Translations under genes and position numbers: made by a program
In this document: in pieces, positions 16,489-24,277 of the stretch
Layout of the letters: each line of letters opens with the position of its first letter
Position numbering within the stretch: the first letter of the stretch is position 1
The notes under the pieces: generated by a model
Databases searched by the model: none
What the model saw: only the letters and a program-made list of their open reading frames with translations
Told to the model about the DNA's origin: nothing
Assembly (NCBI GenBank): GCA_041685115.1
Contig: JAWLGK010000008.1
Span: 62,001 to 126,000 of the forward strand
DNA from: JALOAT01 sp041685115
GTDB lineage: Bacteria > Pseudomonadota > Gammaproteobacteria > Thiohalomonadales > Thiohalomonadaceae
DNA: 64,000 bases
Direction: 5' to 3'

Positions 16489-18294
16489 ATGAACCTGTTC
16501 AAACAACGCATGTGTTGGGCCGCGGTCGCAGGCGCGCTTGCGGCGCCGGCGGCGGCCCAGGACGTCTATCTGGTCGCACGCTCCTTCACCAAGACCATGC
16601 CCGACGGCGTTACCGTGACGATGTGGGGCTACGCCGAGGACAGCAACGGTTTCGACACCGCCGGCGGCGAGGGGCCGACCACCTCGCCCGGACCGCTCAT
16701 CGTAGTGGGCGATGACGACCCGACGCTGACCATTCATTTGCGCAACGAACTGTCGGTCGCGACGTCGCTCATGATCCCCGGCCAGGTCGCCGCCATGGCG
16801 CCGGTGTTCGAACCGGACGGCAAAGGTCGCCAGCGCGTGCGCTCCTTCACCCATGTGACGGCGCCGGGTGCGACCGGCACGTACACCTGGTCGAATCTGC
16901 GCCCCGGCACCTACGCCTACCAGAGCGCCACGCATCCGCAGGTGCAGATCCAGATGGGCCTGTACGGTCCGGCCAAGAAAGACACGTCGTCCGGCGAGGC
17001 CTACCCGGGCGTCGCCTACGATGCCCAAATCATATTGTTCTACAGCGAGATCGATCCGGCCTTGCATGCGGCCGTGGCCAGCGGCGACTATGGCGGTCCG
17101 TCCTATCCGAGCACCCTCGACTACCGGCCGCGTTATTTCCTGGTCAACGGCGAGCCGCATACCGGCTCGCCGCCCGCCATCGCCGTGGGCGCCCGCGGCC
17201 AACGCACTCTGCTGCGTTTCATCAACATGGGACTGCGCACCCACACGCCGGTGCTGTACGGTGGCGACCTGAGCCTGGTGGCCGAGGACGGCAATGCCTA
17301 CCTCCATGCGCGCCAGCAGTACTCCGTGATGTTGCCCGCCGGCAAGACCCGTGATGCCGTCTTCACGCCGGCCGCCGAGGGGATCTATCCCATCGACGAC
17401 CGCATGCTCAGCCCGGGCATGCTTTCCTACTTGGCAGTGGGCACCAGCACCGCGCCCCAGGCGAGCGGCGATCTCTATTCCGTCGCGGAAGACGGTGTGC
17501 TGGAGGTCGCCGCCCCCGGCGTGCTCGGCAACGACAGTCCCGCGCAGGGTCTGACCGCCAGCCTGGTGGACGGCGTGACAAACGGCGCGCTGAGCCTGAA
17601 TGGGGACGGCTCCTTCCACTACACACCGAATGCCGATTTCAGCGGCAACGACGGCTTCAGCTACCGGGCCGGCGACGGCGCCGTGTCGAGCAACGTGGCC
17701 ATTGTCACCATCAACGTCACGGCCGTGAACGACGCGCCACAGGGCACGGCCGATGTGGCACTGGCCACGGGCACCACGCCGCTCGTCATCGCCGTGCTCG
17801 CCAACGACACGGACCCCGACGGCGATGCACTGAGCGTGGCATCGGTGTCCACGCCGGACGGCGGCACCGCGGTCATCAACGACGACAACACGGTGACCTA
17901 CACGGCCAACGCAGGCACCACCAGCGACGCCTTCACCTATGTACCCTTCGATGGTGTACTGAACGGCGCGCCGGTCAACGTGAGCGTCACCGTGCAAACC
18001 GCCGTCAATCACCCGCCCGAGGCCATGGACGACACCGCACGCGCCGCACGCAACGAGACGATCACCATCGCCGTGTTGGCCAACGACACGGACGCGGACG
18101 GCAACATCACCCCCGGGACCGTCACGGTAACCACCGCCCCGAACATGGGCGGCACGGCCACGGTCAACGGCGACGGCTCGATCACCTATACACCGCGCAC
18201 CAACTTCCGCGGCACCGATACCTTCGCGTATACGGTCGCCGATGACGCAGGTGTCGTTTCCAACGAGGCCAACGTGCGCGTGAACGTGCGCTGA
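16489..18294 (+). CDS. Ligand-less double-cupredoxin protein with three C-terminal Ig-like/cadherin-like repeats
   Basis: A 601-residue exported protein; ATG 16489 follows aaaaggaagg, and the signal peptide ends at AAPAAAQ. Residues 25-320 are two cupredoxin domains homologous to those of the preceding gene. For example, ILFYSEIDPALHAAV corresponds to FVLTEMDERIHTAV. Both copper sites are gone: the positions of HCH read YQSATH, and the HxHG region reads SLMIPGQ. Residues about 326-601 form three Ig-like tandem repeats of the VCBS/Big_9 type (GVLGNDSPAQ, VLANDTDPDGD, VLANDTDADGN), modules usual in adhesins and secreted calcium-binding proteins. A structural subunit that anchors or orients the active pair is plausible. 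Confidence 0.85.
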   Translation: MNLFKQRMCWAAVAGALAAPAAAQDVYLVARSFTKTMPDGVTVTMWGYAEDSNGFDTAGGEGPTTSPGPLIVVGDDDPTLTIHLRNELSVATSLMIPGQVAAMAPVFEPDGKGRQRVRSFTHVTAPGATGTYTWSNLRPGTYAYQSATHPQVQIQMGLYGPAKKDTSSGEAYPGVAYDAQIILFYSEIDPALHAAVASGDYGGPSYPSTLDYRPRYFLVNGEPHTGSPPAIAVGARGQRTLLRFINMGLRTHTPVLYGGDLSLVAEDGNAYLHARQQYSVMLPAGKTRDAVFTPAAEGIYPIDDRMLSPGMLSYLAVGTSTAPQASGDLYSVAEDGVLEVAAPGVLGNDSPAQGLTASLVDGVTNGALSLNGDGSFHYTPNADFSGNDGFSYRAGDGAVSSNVAIVTINVTAVNDAPQGTADVALATGTTPLVIAVLANDTDPDGDALSVASVSTPDGGTAVINDDNTVTYTANAGTTSDAFTYVPFDGVLNGAPVNVSVTVQTAVNHPPEAMDDTARAARNETITIAVLANDTDADGNITPGTVTVTTAPNMGGTATVNGDGSITYTPRTNFRGTDTFAYTVADDAGVVSNEANVRVNVR

Positions 18295-18301
18295 TGCCAT
18301 T

Positions 18302-18324
18302 GGGGCAGCCCCCGTGGCTGCCCC
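18302..18324 (+). other. Intercistronic hairpin overlapping the upstream edge of a ribosome site
   Basis: Arms ggggcagcc (18302-18310) and ggctgcccc (18316-18324) give a perfect 9-bp stem with a 5-base loop. It ends two bases before the aaaggag ribosome site of the next gene. It may protect the upstream mRNA end or modulate initiation. Confidence 0.5.
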
Positions 18325-18338
18325 CAAAGGAGCAAACC

Positions 18339-18785
18339 ATGAGATACCTGTCATTGTCCGTACTGACCCTGGGTCTGGCGCTGGCCGCGGCGCCCGTCAT
18401 GGCCTCCGCACCGGATGCGCCGCAACCGCCGCGTTCGATGTCGGCCAAGGAATTGAGCGAGCGCTTCGGCATCGAGTTGCAAGGCATCCGCCCTGTGGCG
18501 GGCGGCTACATGCTCGACATGCGCTATGTCGTCCGCGACAGCACCAAGGCCGCGCACCTGCTCGGTCACGACTTCATTCCCCAATTGATCGACGAACGAC
18601 GCAACGCCCGCCTCATCACCCCCACACCGCCGAAAATCGGCCCGCTGCGCCAGACGGGCGCGGCGCTCCGCGACGGCCGCACCTATTTCGTCTTCTTCGC
18701 CAATCCCGGCAAGGGCGTGAAGACCGGCGATCCCGTGGCGGTAATGCTGGGTGACATCCGCCTGGAGGGATTGACCGTGCAGTGA
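18339..18785 (+). CDS. Small exported protein of unknown function
   Basis: A 148-residue protein starting at ATG 18339 behind aaaggag. A clear signal peptide (MRYLSLSVLTLGLALAAAPVMASA) is followed by a compact basic domain of about 125 residues without cysteines. Recognisable blocks are ELSERFGIELQGIRPVAGGYMLDMRYVVRD, then FIPQLIDERRNARL, and a C-terminal RTYFVFFANPGKGVKTGDPVAVMLGDIRLEGL. The last block has a small beta-barrel feel (a GDxVxVxxGD pattern). I do not recognise a named family. Its place between the cupredoxin genes and the subtilase suggests an accessory role in the same exported system. No metal-binding motif is visible. Confidence 0.75.
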   Translation: MRYLSLSVLTLGLALAAAPVMASAPDAPQPPRSMSAKELSERFGIELQGIRPVAGGYMLDMRYVVRDSTKAAHLLGHDFIPQLIDERRNARLITPTPPKIGPLRQTGAALRDGRTYFVFFANPGKGVKTGDPVAVMLGDIRLEGLTVQ

Positions 18786-18836
18786 CACGCCCGGCCACCC
18801 GGCGATGGATTAAACGACAGCCATGGACTTGCTGAC

Positions 18837-20603
18837 ATGAAACTGCGAACGAAAGGTTGCCTGCTGGCAGGCGGCATGGCATGCGCCTCGGGCGCGATGG
18901 CCGGGGAGAGCGCCGCTGATCTGGCAGAACGGGTGAAGCGCGCCGCGCCCGATGAACGGATCCGCGTCATCATCACCCTCAACGATCAAATGGCCGTGGA
19001 GAACTACCGGGGCCGTCGCCGCGGCGATCTGGTCAGTGCCCTGCGCCGCCACGCCGATGTCACCCAGGCGGCGCTGCGCGCCTCCATCGCCGGCGAAGGC
19101 GCCGCCGATGTCACGCCACTGTGGATCATCAACAGCATCGCGGCGGAGGTACCGGTGCGGCTCATCAAGTCCCTGTCACGGCGCCCGGACGTGGCAAGGG
19201 TGCGTCTCGATGCGGAAGCCGTGCTGCCACCCACGGAGACCTCGCAGGCGCCGCCCACCTGGAATCTTGCCGCGATCCGCACCGACGCCATGTGGGCAGA
19301 GGGCCATGCCGGTGCCGGCGCGGTGGTGGCCAGCCTCGACACGGGTGCGGACGTCAATCACCCGGACCTGAACGGCCGCTGGCGCGGCGGCCACAACAGC
19401 TGGTACGACCCGTACCGTCAACATGCCTCACCGCACGACGCCCACGGACACGGCACCCAGACCCTCGGCATCATGGTGGGCGGCGATGCGAGCGGGGTCG
19501 CCATCGGCATCGCCCCGCAGGCCCAATGGATCGCCGCGCGCATTTTCAACGACGCCCACGTCGCATATACCAGCGCGATTCACCGCGCTTTCCAGTGGGT
19601 CCTCGATCCGGACGGCAAACCCGCGACCGATGATGCACCGCAGGTGGTCGTGGGCGCCTGGGGCCTGCTCAATACCAACGCCTGCGTCCCCGAGTTCGAG
19701 CAGGACGTGCAGGTTCTGAAGGCCGCCAATATTGCGGTGGCCTTCTCCGCCGGCAACACCGGGCCATTCGCCAGTACCAGTCTCAGCCCGGCGAACTATG
19801 CCGACAGCTATGCCATCGGCGCGGTGGGCGAAGACCTCGCCGTCGCCGATTTCAGTGCCCGTGGCCCCTCCGCCTGCACCGGTGGGCTATTCCCGCACGT
19901 GGTGGCTCCCGGCGTGAATGTACGTACTGCCGATCTGTCGTTCGGCGGCGTGGCGCCCAACCCGTACATCACGGTCAGCGGAACCTCGTTCTCCGCGGCA
20001 CACCTGGGCGGCGCCATCGCACTGCTGCGCGCCGCCGTGGCCAACGCGGACGTGGCAGCGATTGAAAGCGCATTGAACGAAAGCGCCGCCGACCTCGGCC
20101 AACCGGGTGCGGACAACGCCTATGGCCATGGGTTGATCGACATCGCCGCGAGCTACCAACGCTTGATCGCGGCAGTACCGCCGCCCGAGGAAGAGGAGCC
20201 CCCAGCCGAGGAACCGCCCCCGGATGACGAACCGCTGCCGGGTGCGGACGTGGATGCCGACGGCTACAGCGTGGCTGCCGGTGACTGCAACGACGCGGAC
20301 GCCGGCATTCATCCGGGCGCGACGGAGATGAAGTCCGACGGCATCGATCAGGACTGCAACGGCTACGACCTGACCATCGGCATCACCCGGGCGCTTTACA
20401 CCGCCCGACGCGGCACCCTGGACGTGATCGCAACCAGCCAATACGGCGCACAGGCGGCGTTGTCGCTGCACGGCGTCGGCGCCATGAACTGGAACGCAGT
20501 GACCCAGACCTGGCAACTGGTCCTGAAACCCGCAAGCCCTCCAGCATCGGTCACCGTCATCGGGTCCGAAGGACAGGAAAGCGCGGCGGTCATCCTGCGT
20601 TAG
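18837..20603 (+). CDS. Secreted S8 subtilisin-like protease with MopE-like C-terminal motif
   Basis: A 588-residue exported serine protease. The signal peptide (to about residue 23) and an inhibitor-like propeptide (about 40-125, IRVIITLND) precede an S8 domain with the full catalytic triad: D168 in SLDTG, H205 in HGHGT and S384 in SGTSFSAAH. A Pro/Glu-rich linker (about 447-468) leads to ADVDADGYSVAAGDCNDADAG followed by IHPGATE and DGIDQDCNGYD (about 470-511). This is the Asp/Cys-rich motif found in MopE-type secreted metal-binding proteins. A small beta domain closes the protein. It may process the large exported proteins encoded upstream. It is the last gene before a strong terminator. 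Confidence 0.92.
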   Translation: MKLRTKGCLLAGGMACASGAMAGESAADLAERVKRAAPDERIRVIITLNDQMAVENYRGRRRGDLVSALRRHADVTQAALRASIAGEGAADVTPLWIINSIAAEVPVRLIKSLSRRPDVARVRLDAEAVLPPTETSQAPPTWNLAAIRTDAMWAEGHAGAGAVVASLDTGADVNHPDLNGRWRGGHNSWYDPYRQHASPHDAHGHGTQTLGIMVGGDASGVAIGIAPQAQWIAARIFNDAHVAYTSAIHRAFQWVLDPDGKPATDDAPQVVVGAWGLLNTNACVPEFEQDVQVLKAANIAVAFSAGNTGPFASTSLSPANYADSYAIGAVGEDLAVADFSARGPSACTGGLFPHVVAPGVNVRTADLSFGGVAPNPYITVSGTSFSAAHLGGAIALLRAAVANADVAAIESALNESAADLGQPGADNAYGHGLIDIAASYQRLIAAVPPPEEEEPPAEEPPPDDEPLPGADVDADGYSVAAGDCNDADAGIHPGATEMKSDGIDQDCNGYDLTIGITRALYTARRGTLDVIATSQYGAQAALSLHGVGAMNWNAVTQTWQLVLKPASPPASVTVIGSEGQESAAVILR

Positions 20604-20639
20604 GGCGGCGGCACGCAGGGTGGCATCGCCGTCTCGATC

Positions 20640-20675
20640 CCCCACTTCACTCTCTGGAGAGGGAGTGAAGTGGGG
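20640..20675 (+). terminator. Strong hairpin after the copper-oxidase-like operon
   Basis: Perfect 13-bp arms ccccacttcactc (20640-20652) and gagtgaagtgggg (20663-20675) with a 10-base loop, 36 bases after the subtilase stop. There is no long T-run, but the position at the end of nine co-directional genes fits a terminator. Confidence 0.7.
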
Positions 20676-20690
20676 CGGTGTAGGAACCCC

Positions 20691-21260
20691 GTAGGTCACG
20701 TTGCGCAGCTACGTGACATTCTTCATCGCGGGCGGCAAAAAACCGCGCGTACGCAGAAATGTCACGTAGGCGCTGCGCGCCAACATGACCTACGAATTAT
20801 CTTTTACCAATCCTCTCCCGGAGAGAAAAAGGCAAGCGCTGCGGTGATACCGGAACCCGTAGGTCACGTTGCGCAGCTACGTGACGTTCTTCATCGCGGG
20901 CGGCAAAAAACCGCGCGTACGCAGAAATGTCACGTAGGCGCTGCGCGCCAACGTGACCTACGAATTATCTTTTACCAATCCTCTCCCGGAGAGAAAATGC
21001 ANNNNNNNNNNNNNNNNNNNNNNNNNNNNNNNNNNNNNNNNNNNNNNNNNNNNNNNNNNNNNNNNNNNNNNNNNNNNNNNNNNNNNNNNNNNNNNNNNNN
21101 NTTTACCAATCCTCTCCCGGAGAGAAAAAGGCAAGCGCTGCGGTGATACCGGAACCCGTAGGTCACGTTGCGCAGCTACGTGACGTTCTTCATCGCGGGC
21201 AGCAAAAAACCGCGCGTACGCAGAGATGTCACGTAGGCGCTGCGCGCCAACGTGACCTAC
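20691..21260. repeat. Tandem array of 168-bp units, each a large imperfect palindrome
   Basis: Three copies are visible, starting at 20691, 20859 and 21158. The first two are 168 bases apart; the third follows a block of N. In each unit a left arm (gtaggtcacgttgcgcagct, continuing acgtgac) pairs with a right arm 43-44 bases further on (20761-20793, 20929-20961, 21228-21260). The right arm reads gtcacgtaggcgctgcgcgc followed by caacgtgacctac. The arms flank a conserved cgcgggcggcaaaaaaccgcgcg core. Units are linked by a shared spacer containing cctctcccggagag. Copies differ at only a few bases. The array lies between convergent operons and carries no plausible gene. Confidence 0.9.
21002..21101. 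other. Assembly gap of 100 N inside the tandem array
   Basis: Exactly 100 undetermined bases interrupt the repeat array. The round number suggests a scaffolding gap of unknown real size. The number of 168-bp units is therefore unknown and probably larger than three. Confidence 0.98.
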
Positions 21261-21393
21261 GACTTGATCTCCCCTCAGCGGTAAACTCGCGAGCAGGACA
21301 TCGCTCCCACAGGGAAGCCGCGCCCAGCCGTCGCTCCGACGAGGGAAACAAACGCGCATGGGTAATGCGGGACTAACGAGGCGTCAGACAACG

Positions 21394-21421
21394 AAGAGGG
21401 CGGCCGTCGGGCCGCCCTCTT
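21394..21421. terminator. Hairpin downstream of csgA
   Basis: A perfect 12-bp stem aagagggcggcc (21394-21405) and ggccgccctctt (21410-21421) has a gtcg loop, 16 bases beyond the csgA stop on the minus strand. It is symmetric and could stop transcription from both directions, separating the curli operon from the repeat array. Confidence 0.75.
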
Positions 21422-21437
21422 TGTCGGCGTGTTGCTC

Positions 21438-22370
21438 TTACAGCGTGCCTTGGAAAATGCTGGCGATGTTGCCCGCACCACCGGCCTGGGTCACGTTGGC
21501 CGTATTGCCCACGTCACCCTGCACGATGTCGACGACGTTGAAGCTCGCTTCGACGCCGGTGCCCAACTGCGTGACGTTGGCAACGTGGTCCGCACCCGTC
21601 TGGACGATGCTCGCCTCGTTGAAATCCGCCCAGGCAATCCCGTCGCCCTGATTGATGTTGGCCGACTGTCCCGTGCCGCTTTGGGTGATGCTGGCACTGT
21701 TCTCAAGGGCGTAATCCTGGACGATGTCCGCCGTATTGCCGCTACCCGATTGGGAGATGCTTGCGATCGCGTCATCGGACAGGTTCAGCTGCGAGATGTT
21801 GGCCGTGTTGCCGCTTTCCACCTGGCCGATGGTCGCGGACGCACGATACGAGTCGTCCTGGATGATGGATGCACCGTGACCGTCGCCGTTCTGCGTGATC
21901 ATCGCCAGGTTGTTGAGACCCAGCGACTGGCTAATGGAAGCAGTGAGCAGATCACCGGTCTGGCTGATGGTCGCCGAGACGCCCTCGGACTGGTCGAACT
22001 GGCTGATGGTGGCGACCGAATCGGTGGCGAGCATCTGCGAGATGCTGGCGGTGCTGAACAAGGCATCCTGGATGATGCTCGCCGACGAACCCTCGGATGC
22101 GCCCTGAATGATGGTCGCGGAGTTGTTGTCGCCGGTCGTATCCACCGCAGCCGACATGGTGGCGGCGGAATTCGACTGTGTGACATTGGCAGTGTTGCTG
22201 TCTCCCGTCTGGGAGATCGAGGCGCTGGCGTCCGTGGTCGCGTTCTGCGTCAGGCTGGCCGTGTTGGCCTCGCCGTCCTGGGTCAGGGTGGCGGAGTTGT
22301 CGTTCGCGAATACCGTGCCGCTGAAGCCGAGGGCCAGGCCGATGGCCATGGAAAGATAAGTCCGTTTCAT
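21438..22370 (-). CDS. csgA: Major curlin subunit, CsgA-like, with expanded repeats
   Basis: A secreted amyloid subunit. ATG 22370 (MKRTYLSMAIGLALGFSGTVFA) is preferred over the ATG six bases upstream because it sits at better distance from aaggag. After the signal peptide the whole protein is made of short imperfect repeats of the curlin type (A-x-I-x-Q-x-G-x-x-N-x-A pattern), for example SASISQTGDSNTANVTQ and TASISQ. Roughly 25 half-repeats give 310 residues, about twice the length of enterobacterial CsgA (151). Some repeats replace Gly/Asn by acidic or hydrophobic residues. It is last in a csgE-F-G-B-A operon that supplies the secretion pore, chaperones and nucleator. Confidence 0.92.
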   Translation of the reverse strand: MKRTYLSMAIGLALGFSGTVFANDNSATLTQDGEANTASLTQNATTDASASISQTGDSNTANVTQSNSAATMSAAVDTTGDNNSATIIQGASEGSSASIIQDALFSTASISQMLATDSVATISQFDQSEGVSATISQTGDLLTASISQSLGLNNLAMITQNGDGHGASIIQDDSYRASATIGQVESGNTANISQLNLSDDAIASISQSGSGNTADIVQDYALENSASITQSGTGQSANINQGDGIAWADFNEASIVQTGADHVANVTQLGTGVEASFNVVDIVQGDVGNTANVTQAGGAGNIASIFQGTL

Positions 22371-22385
22371 CTTCATGCTCCTTGT

Positions 22386-22880
22386 TTACTGTTGTACGAC
22401 ATGGGTACTGTTGCCGATCCCGAACTGCCAAACGCTAGCGCGCAGTTGGTTTCCGTACTGTTCCAGCACTGCAAGGTTGCTCACACCGGCCTGAAACAGC
22501 ATCGCGTCATTGCCGGCACCCGACTGCGTCACGTTTGCCAGATTCCTGTCGCCGAACTGCTGCAGTGTTAACCGGTTGTATTCCCCCATTTGATCGACGC
22601 CGGCCATGTTCATGGAGCCGCTCTGCCAAAGCGCCGCCGCATTGCCGGTGCCCACCTGGGCCACGTCGCTCCGGTTGCTGACACCGGTCTGGTAGACAGA
22701 CAGCTCATTGGCGATGCCGTCCTGCAGCACGCTCGCGTCATTTCCACCGGTCAAGGTGAACGCGATCACCGGGTCGTTCCCCGGGTCCAGATCAGGCGAC
22801 TGCTCCGCCTGCGTGGGCTCACACAGCGCCCAAAGGCAGACACCCGCGATCGCTACGCGCTGTTTCGATGTGTGAAACAT
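22386..22880 (-). CDS. csgB: Minor curlin/nucleator, CsgB-like
   Basis: Predicted surface nucleator for curli polymerisation. Starting at ATG 22880 (MFHTSKQRVAIAGVCLWALC) gives a signal peptide ending near EPTQA and a mature region with about five curlin repeats (SVYQTGVSNRSDVAQVGTGN, then MAGVDQMGEYNRLTLQQFGD and others). The product is 164 residues, close to CsgB (151). A TTG at 22913 in the same frame would add residues that do not improve the signal peptide. It lies 15 bases upstream of the csgA stop-codon-opposite start region, so the two are co-transcribed. The repeats carry more hydrophobic and aromatic positions than the csgA product, consistent with a nucleator, but assignment of A versus B rests on size and order. 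Confidence 0.87.
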   Translation of the reverse strand: MFHTSKQRVAIAGVCLWALCEPTQAEQSPDLDPGNDPVIAFTLTGGNDASVLQDGIANELSVYQTGVSNRSDVAQVGTGNAAALWQSGSMNMAGVDQMGEYNRLTLQQFGDRNLANVTQSGAGNDAMLFQAGVSNLAVLEQYGNQLRASVWQFGIGNSTHVVQQ

Positions 22881-22986
22881 GCCATCCAGTGTGGTCCTGG
22901 GGCGCGTCTTCAACCATCGGTAGAAGACCTGAATTTCCCGGCTTAATTTCTAATGCTGCGGTATGAACAGGCGGGGATTGCAGGGG

Positions 22987-23847
22987 CTAGTCGGCGGCGA
23001 GCAGTTCCTGATCGCGCAGGTAGGCGTTGATGACAGCGGACTGCATATCGTCGGGGTTTTGCAGCTGCCACAGGCCTTGCTTGATGCCCTTGGCGATCAG
23101 GTGCACCAAGGCCGATTCGATGGCATCCCGCACACACAGTTGGGCCGGTTCGTTGCGCGAAAAGCCGGCTTCGAGTTCGAGCAGGCGCTTGAATCTCACG
23201 AACCGGAACACCCCGGTATCCAACTGGTAGGAATAGATGGTCTTGCTGGTGGAGACGCTGTCGAGGATCTGGCCGGTGCGGATGTCGACGGCGCGCAGGT
23301 TCACGGTGACCTGATCCATGCGGTAGAGCTCAGAGGCCCCGATGCCGAAATAGCGCGCGCCCGCGCCACCGGTCTTCACGTTGGTCTCGTAGGCGACGAT
23401 GCCGCCGGTCAGCAGGATGCTGGAGGCATACAGCGGCGGCAGGTCGGTGGTGTTCTGGCGCTGCTCGCCGCTGGCCCGCGCGATCTTGCGCTCCGTGAGC
23501 AGGTCTTGAAGGTTCTCGCGTTCGACCGGGACGAACCAGCCGGATTCCAGCGCCGCCTTCACCAGCATGGAGCCGGCGCCCTGGGTCACGGCGGTGGAAA
23601 ACGAGCTCGCCGGCGCCGGGCGGTATTGCCCGGTCTGGTCGCGGAAACCGTACACGGATACGGTGATCGGCCCCTTGGGCTTGGGCAGCGCACGGAGATC
23701 ACTCAGGGTCTCGCCGGCCGGCGTCAGCTCGGGCGGCTTGTGGGGCGGCACAGGCGACTCCCCCACGAATACCGCACAGCCCGCCTGCCCGAGCACCAGG
23801 CACAACAGCCCGCCCAATCGCCAACCGCGCATCGCGTCCCTGTCCAT
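22987..23847 (-). CDS. csgG: Curli secretion channel lipoprotein CsgG
   Basis: An outer-membrane lipoprotein that forms the nonameric pore exporting curlins. The frame is open further upstream, but ATG 23847 (MDRDAMRGWRLGG) or ATG 23832 gives a proper lipoprotein signal with lipobox-like LGQAGC. Hallmarks include ITVSVYGFRDQTGQYRP, STAVTQGAGSMLVKAL-like, FVPVERENLQDLLTERKI, and the beta-strand region TGGIVAYETNVKTGG with ARYFGIG and YRMDQVTVNLRAVD. The length of about 286 residues is near CsgG (277). It begins 10 bases after csgF and is followed by csgB. Confidence 0.95.
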   Translation of the reverse strand: MDRDAMRGWRLGGLLCLVLGQAGCAVFVGESPVPPHKPPELTPAGETLSDLRALPKPKGPITVSVYGFRDQTGQYRPAPASSFSTAVTQGAGSMLVKAALESGWFVPVERENLQDLLTERKIARASGEQRQNTTDLPPLYASSILLTGGIVAYETNVKTGGAGARYFGIGASELYRMDQVTVNLRAVDIRTGQILDSVSTSKTIYSYQLDTGVFRFVRFKRLLELEAGFSRNEPAQLCVRDAIESALVHLIAKGIKQGLWQLQNPDDMQSAVINAYLRDQELLAAD

Positions 23848-23857
23848 GGCGGCCCGG

Positions 23858-24277
23858 CTACATGCCGTTGGAAATCTGGAACGACGACGTGGCGCCGGTG
23901 TTCTTGTCAGTGGTGGTAATCTCCAACACGCCGTCACCCAGGTCGATGATGTCGATGATGAAGTCGCTGGTCTCCAGCGTGCCCGGCACCAGTTCGCCAT
24001 TGGTGTCGAACAGGCTGCTGCTCATGCTGGAGGCGATGCGGCTGAGAATGGAACGCTGCAGCAGGTCGTTGAAGCGATCGAGGTCCGACTGCGTCGCCCG
24101 CGGGTCCTGCAGATCGGGATCTTTCAGATCATCCTGCATCTGCGCGTTGTTGAGCAGGAACGCGCCGGTGAGCGGATTGCCGCCGAAATTCGGGTTCACC
24201 GGTTCATAGACCAGTTCGGTGGCTCGCGCGGCAACGGCCGTCAGCGCGGCCAGCAGGCAACAGACCAACCTCATCAT
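23858..24277 (-). CDS. csgF: Curli assembly protein CsgF
   Basis: An exported accessory factor that binds the CsgG pore and helps place the nucleator at the cell surface. The 139-residue protein has a signal peptide (MMRLVCCLLAALTAVAARA) and then TELVYEPVNPNFGGNPLTGAFLLN, the conserved N-terminal segment that in known CsgF inserts into the CsgG channel. The C-terminus has the family's beta-strand block (IIDIIDLGDGVLEITTTD). Its ATG overlaps the csgE stop (ATGA), indicating translational coupling. Confidence 0.95.
   Translation of the reverse strand: MMRLVCCLLAALTAVAARATELVYEPVNPNFGGNPLTGAFLLNNAQMQDDLKDPDLQDPRATQSDLDRFNDLLQRSILSRIASSMSSSLFDTNGELVPGTLETSDFIIDIIDLGDGVLEITTTDKNTGATSSFQISNGM

Noticed and set aside
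20670..21183. Short open frames through the tandem repeats
   Set aside because: They read through the palindromes and the N gap, have no ribosome sites and translate repeat sequence.
20691..21260. CRISPR array
   Set aside because: The whole 168-bp unit is repeated with near-identical sequence between the palindromic arms; there are no short repeats with variable spacers and no cas genes.
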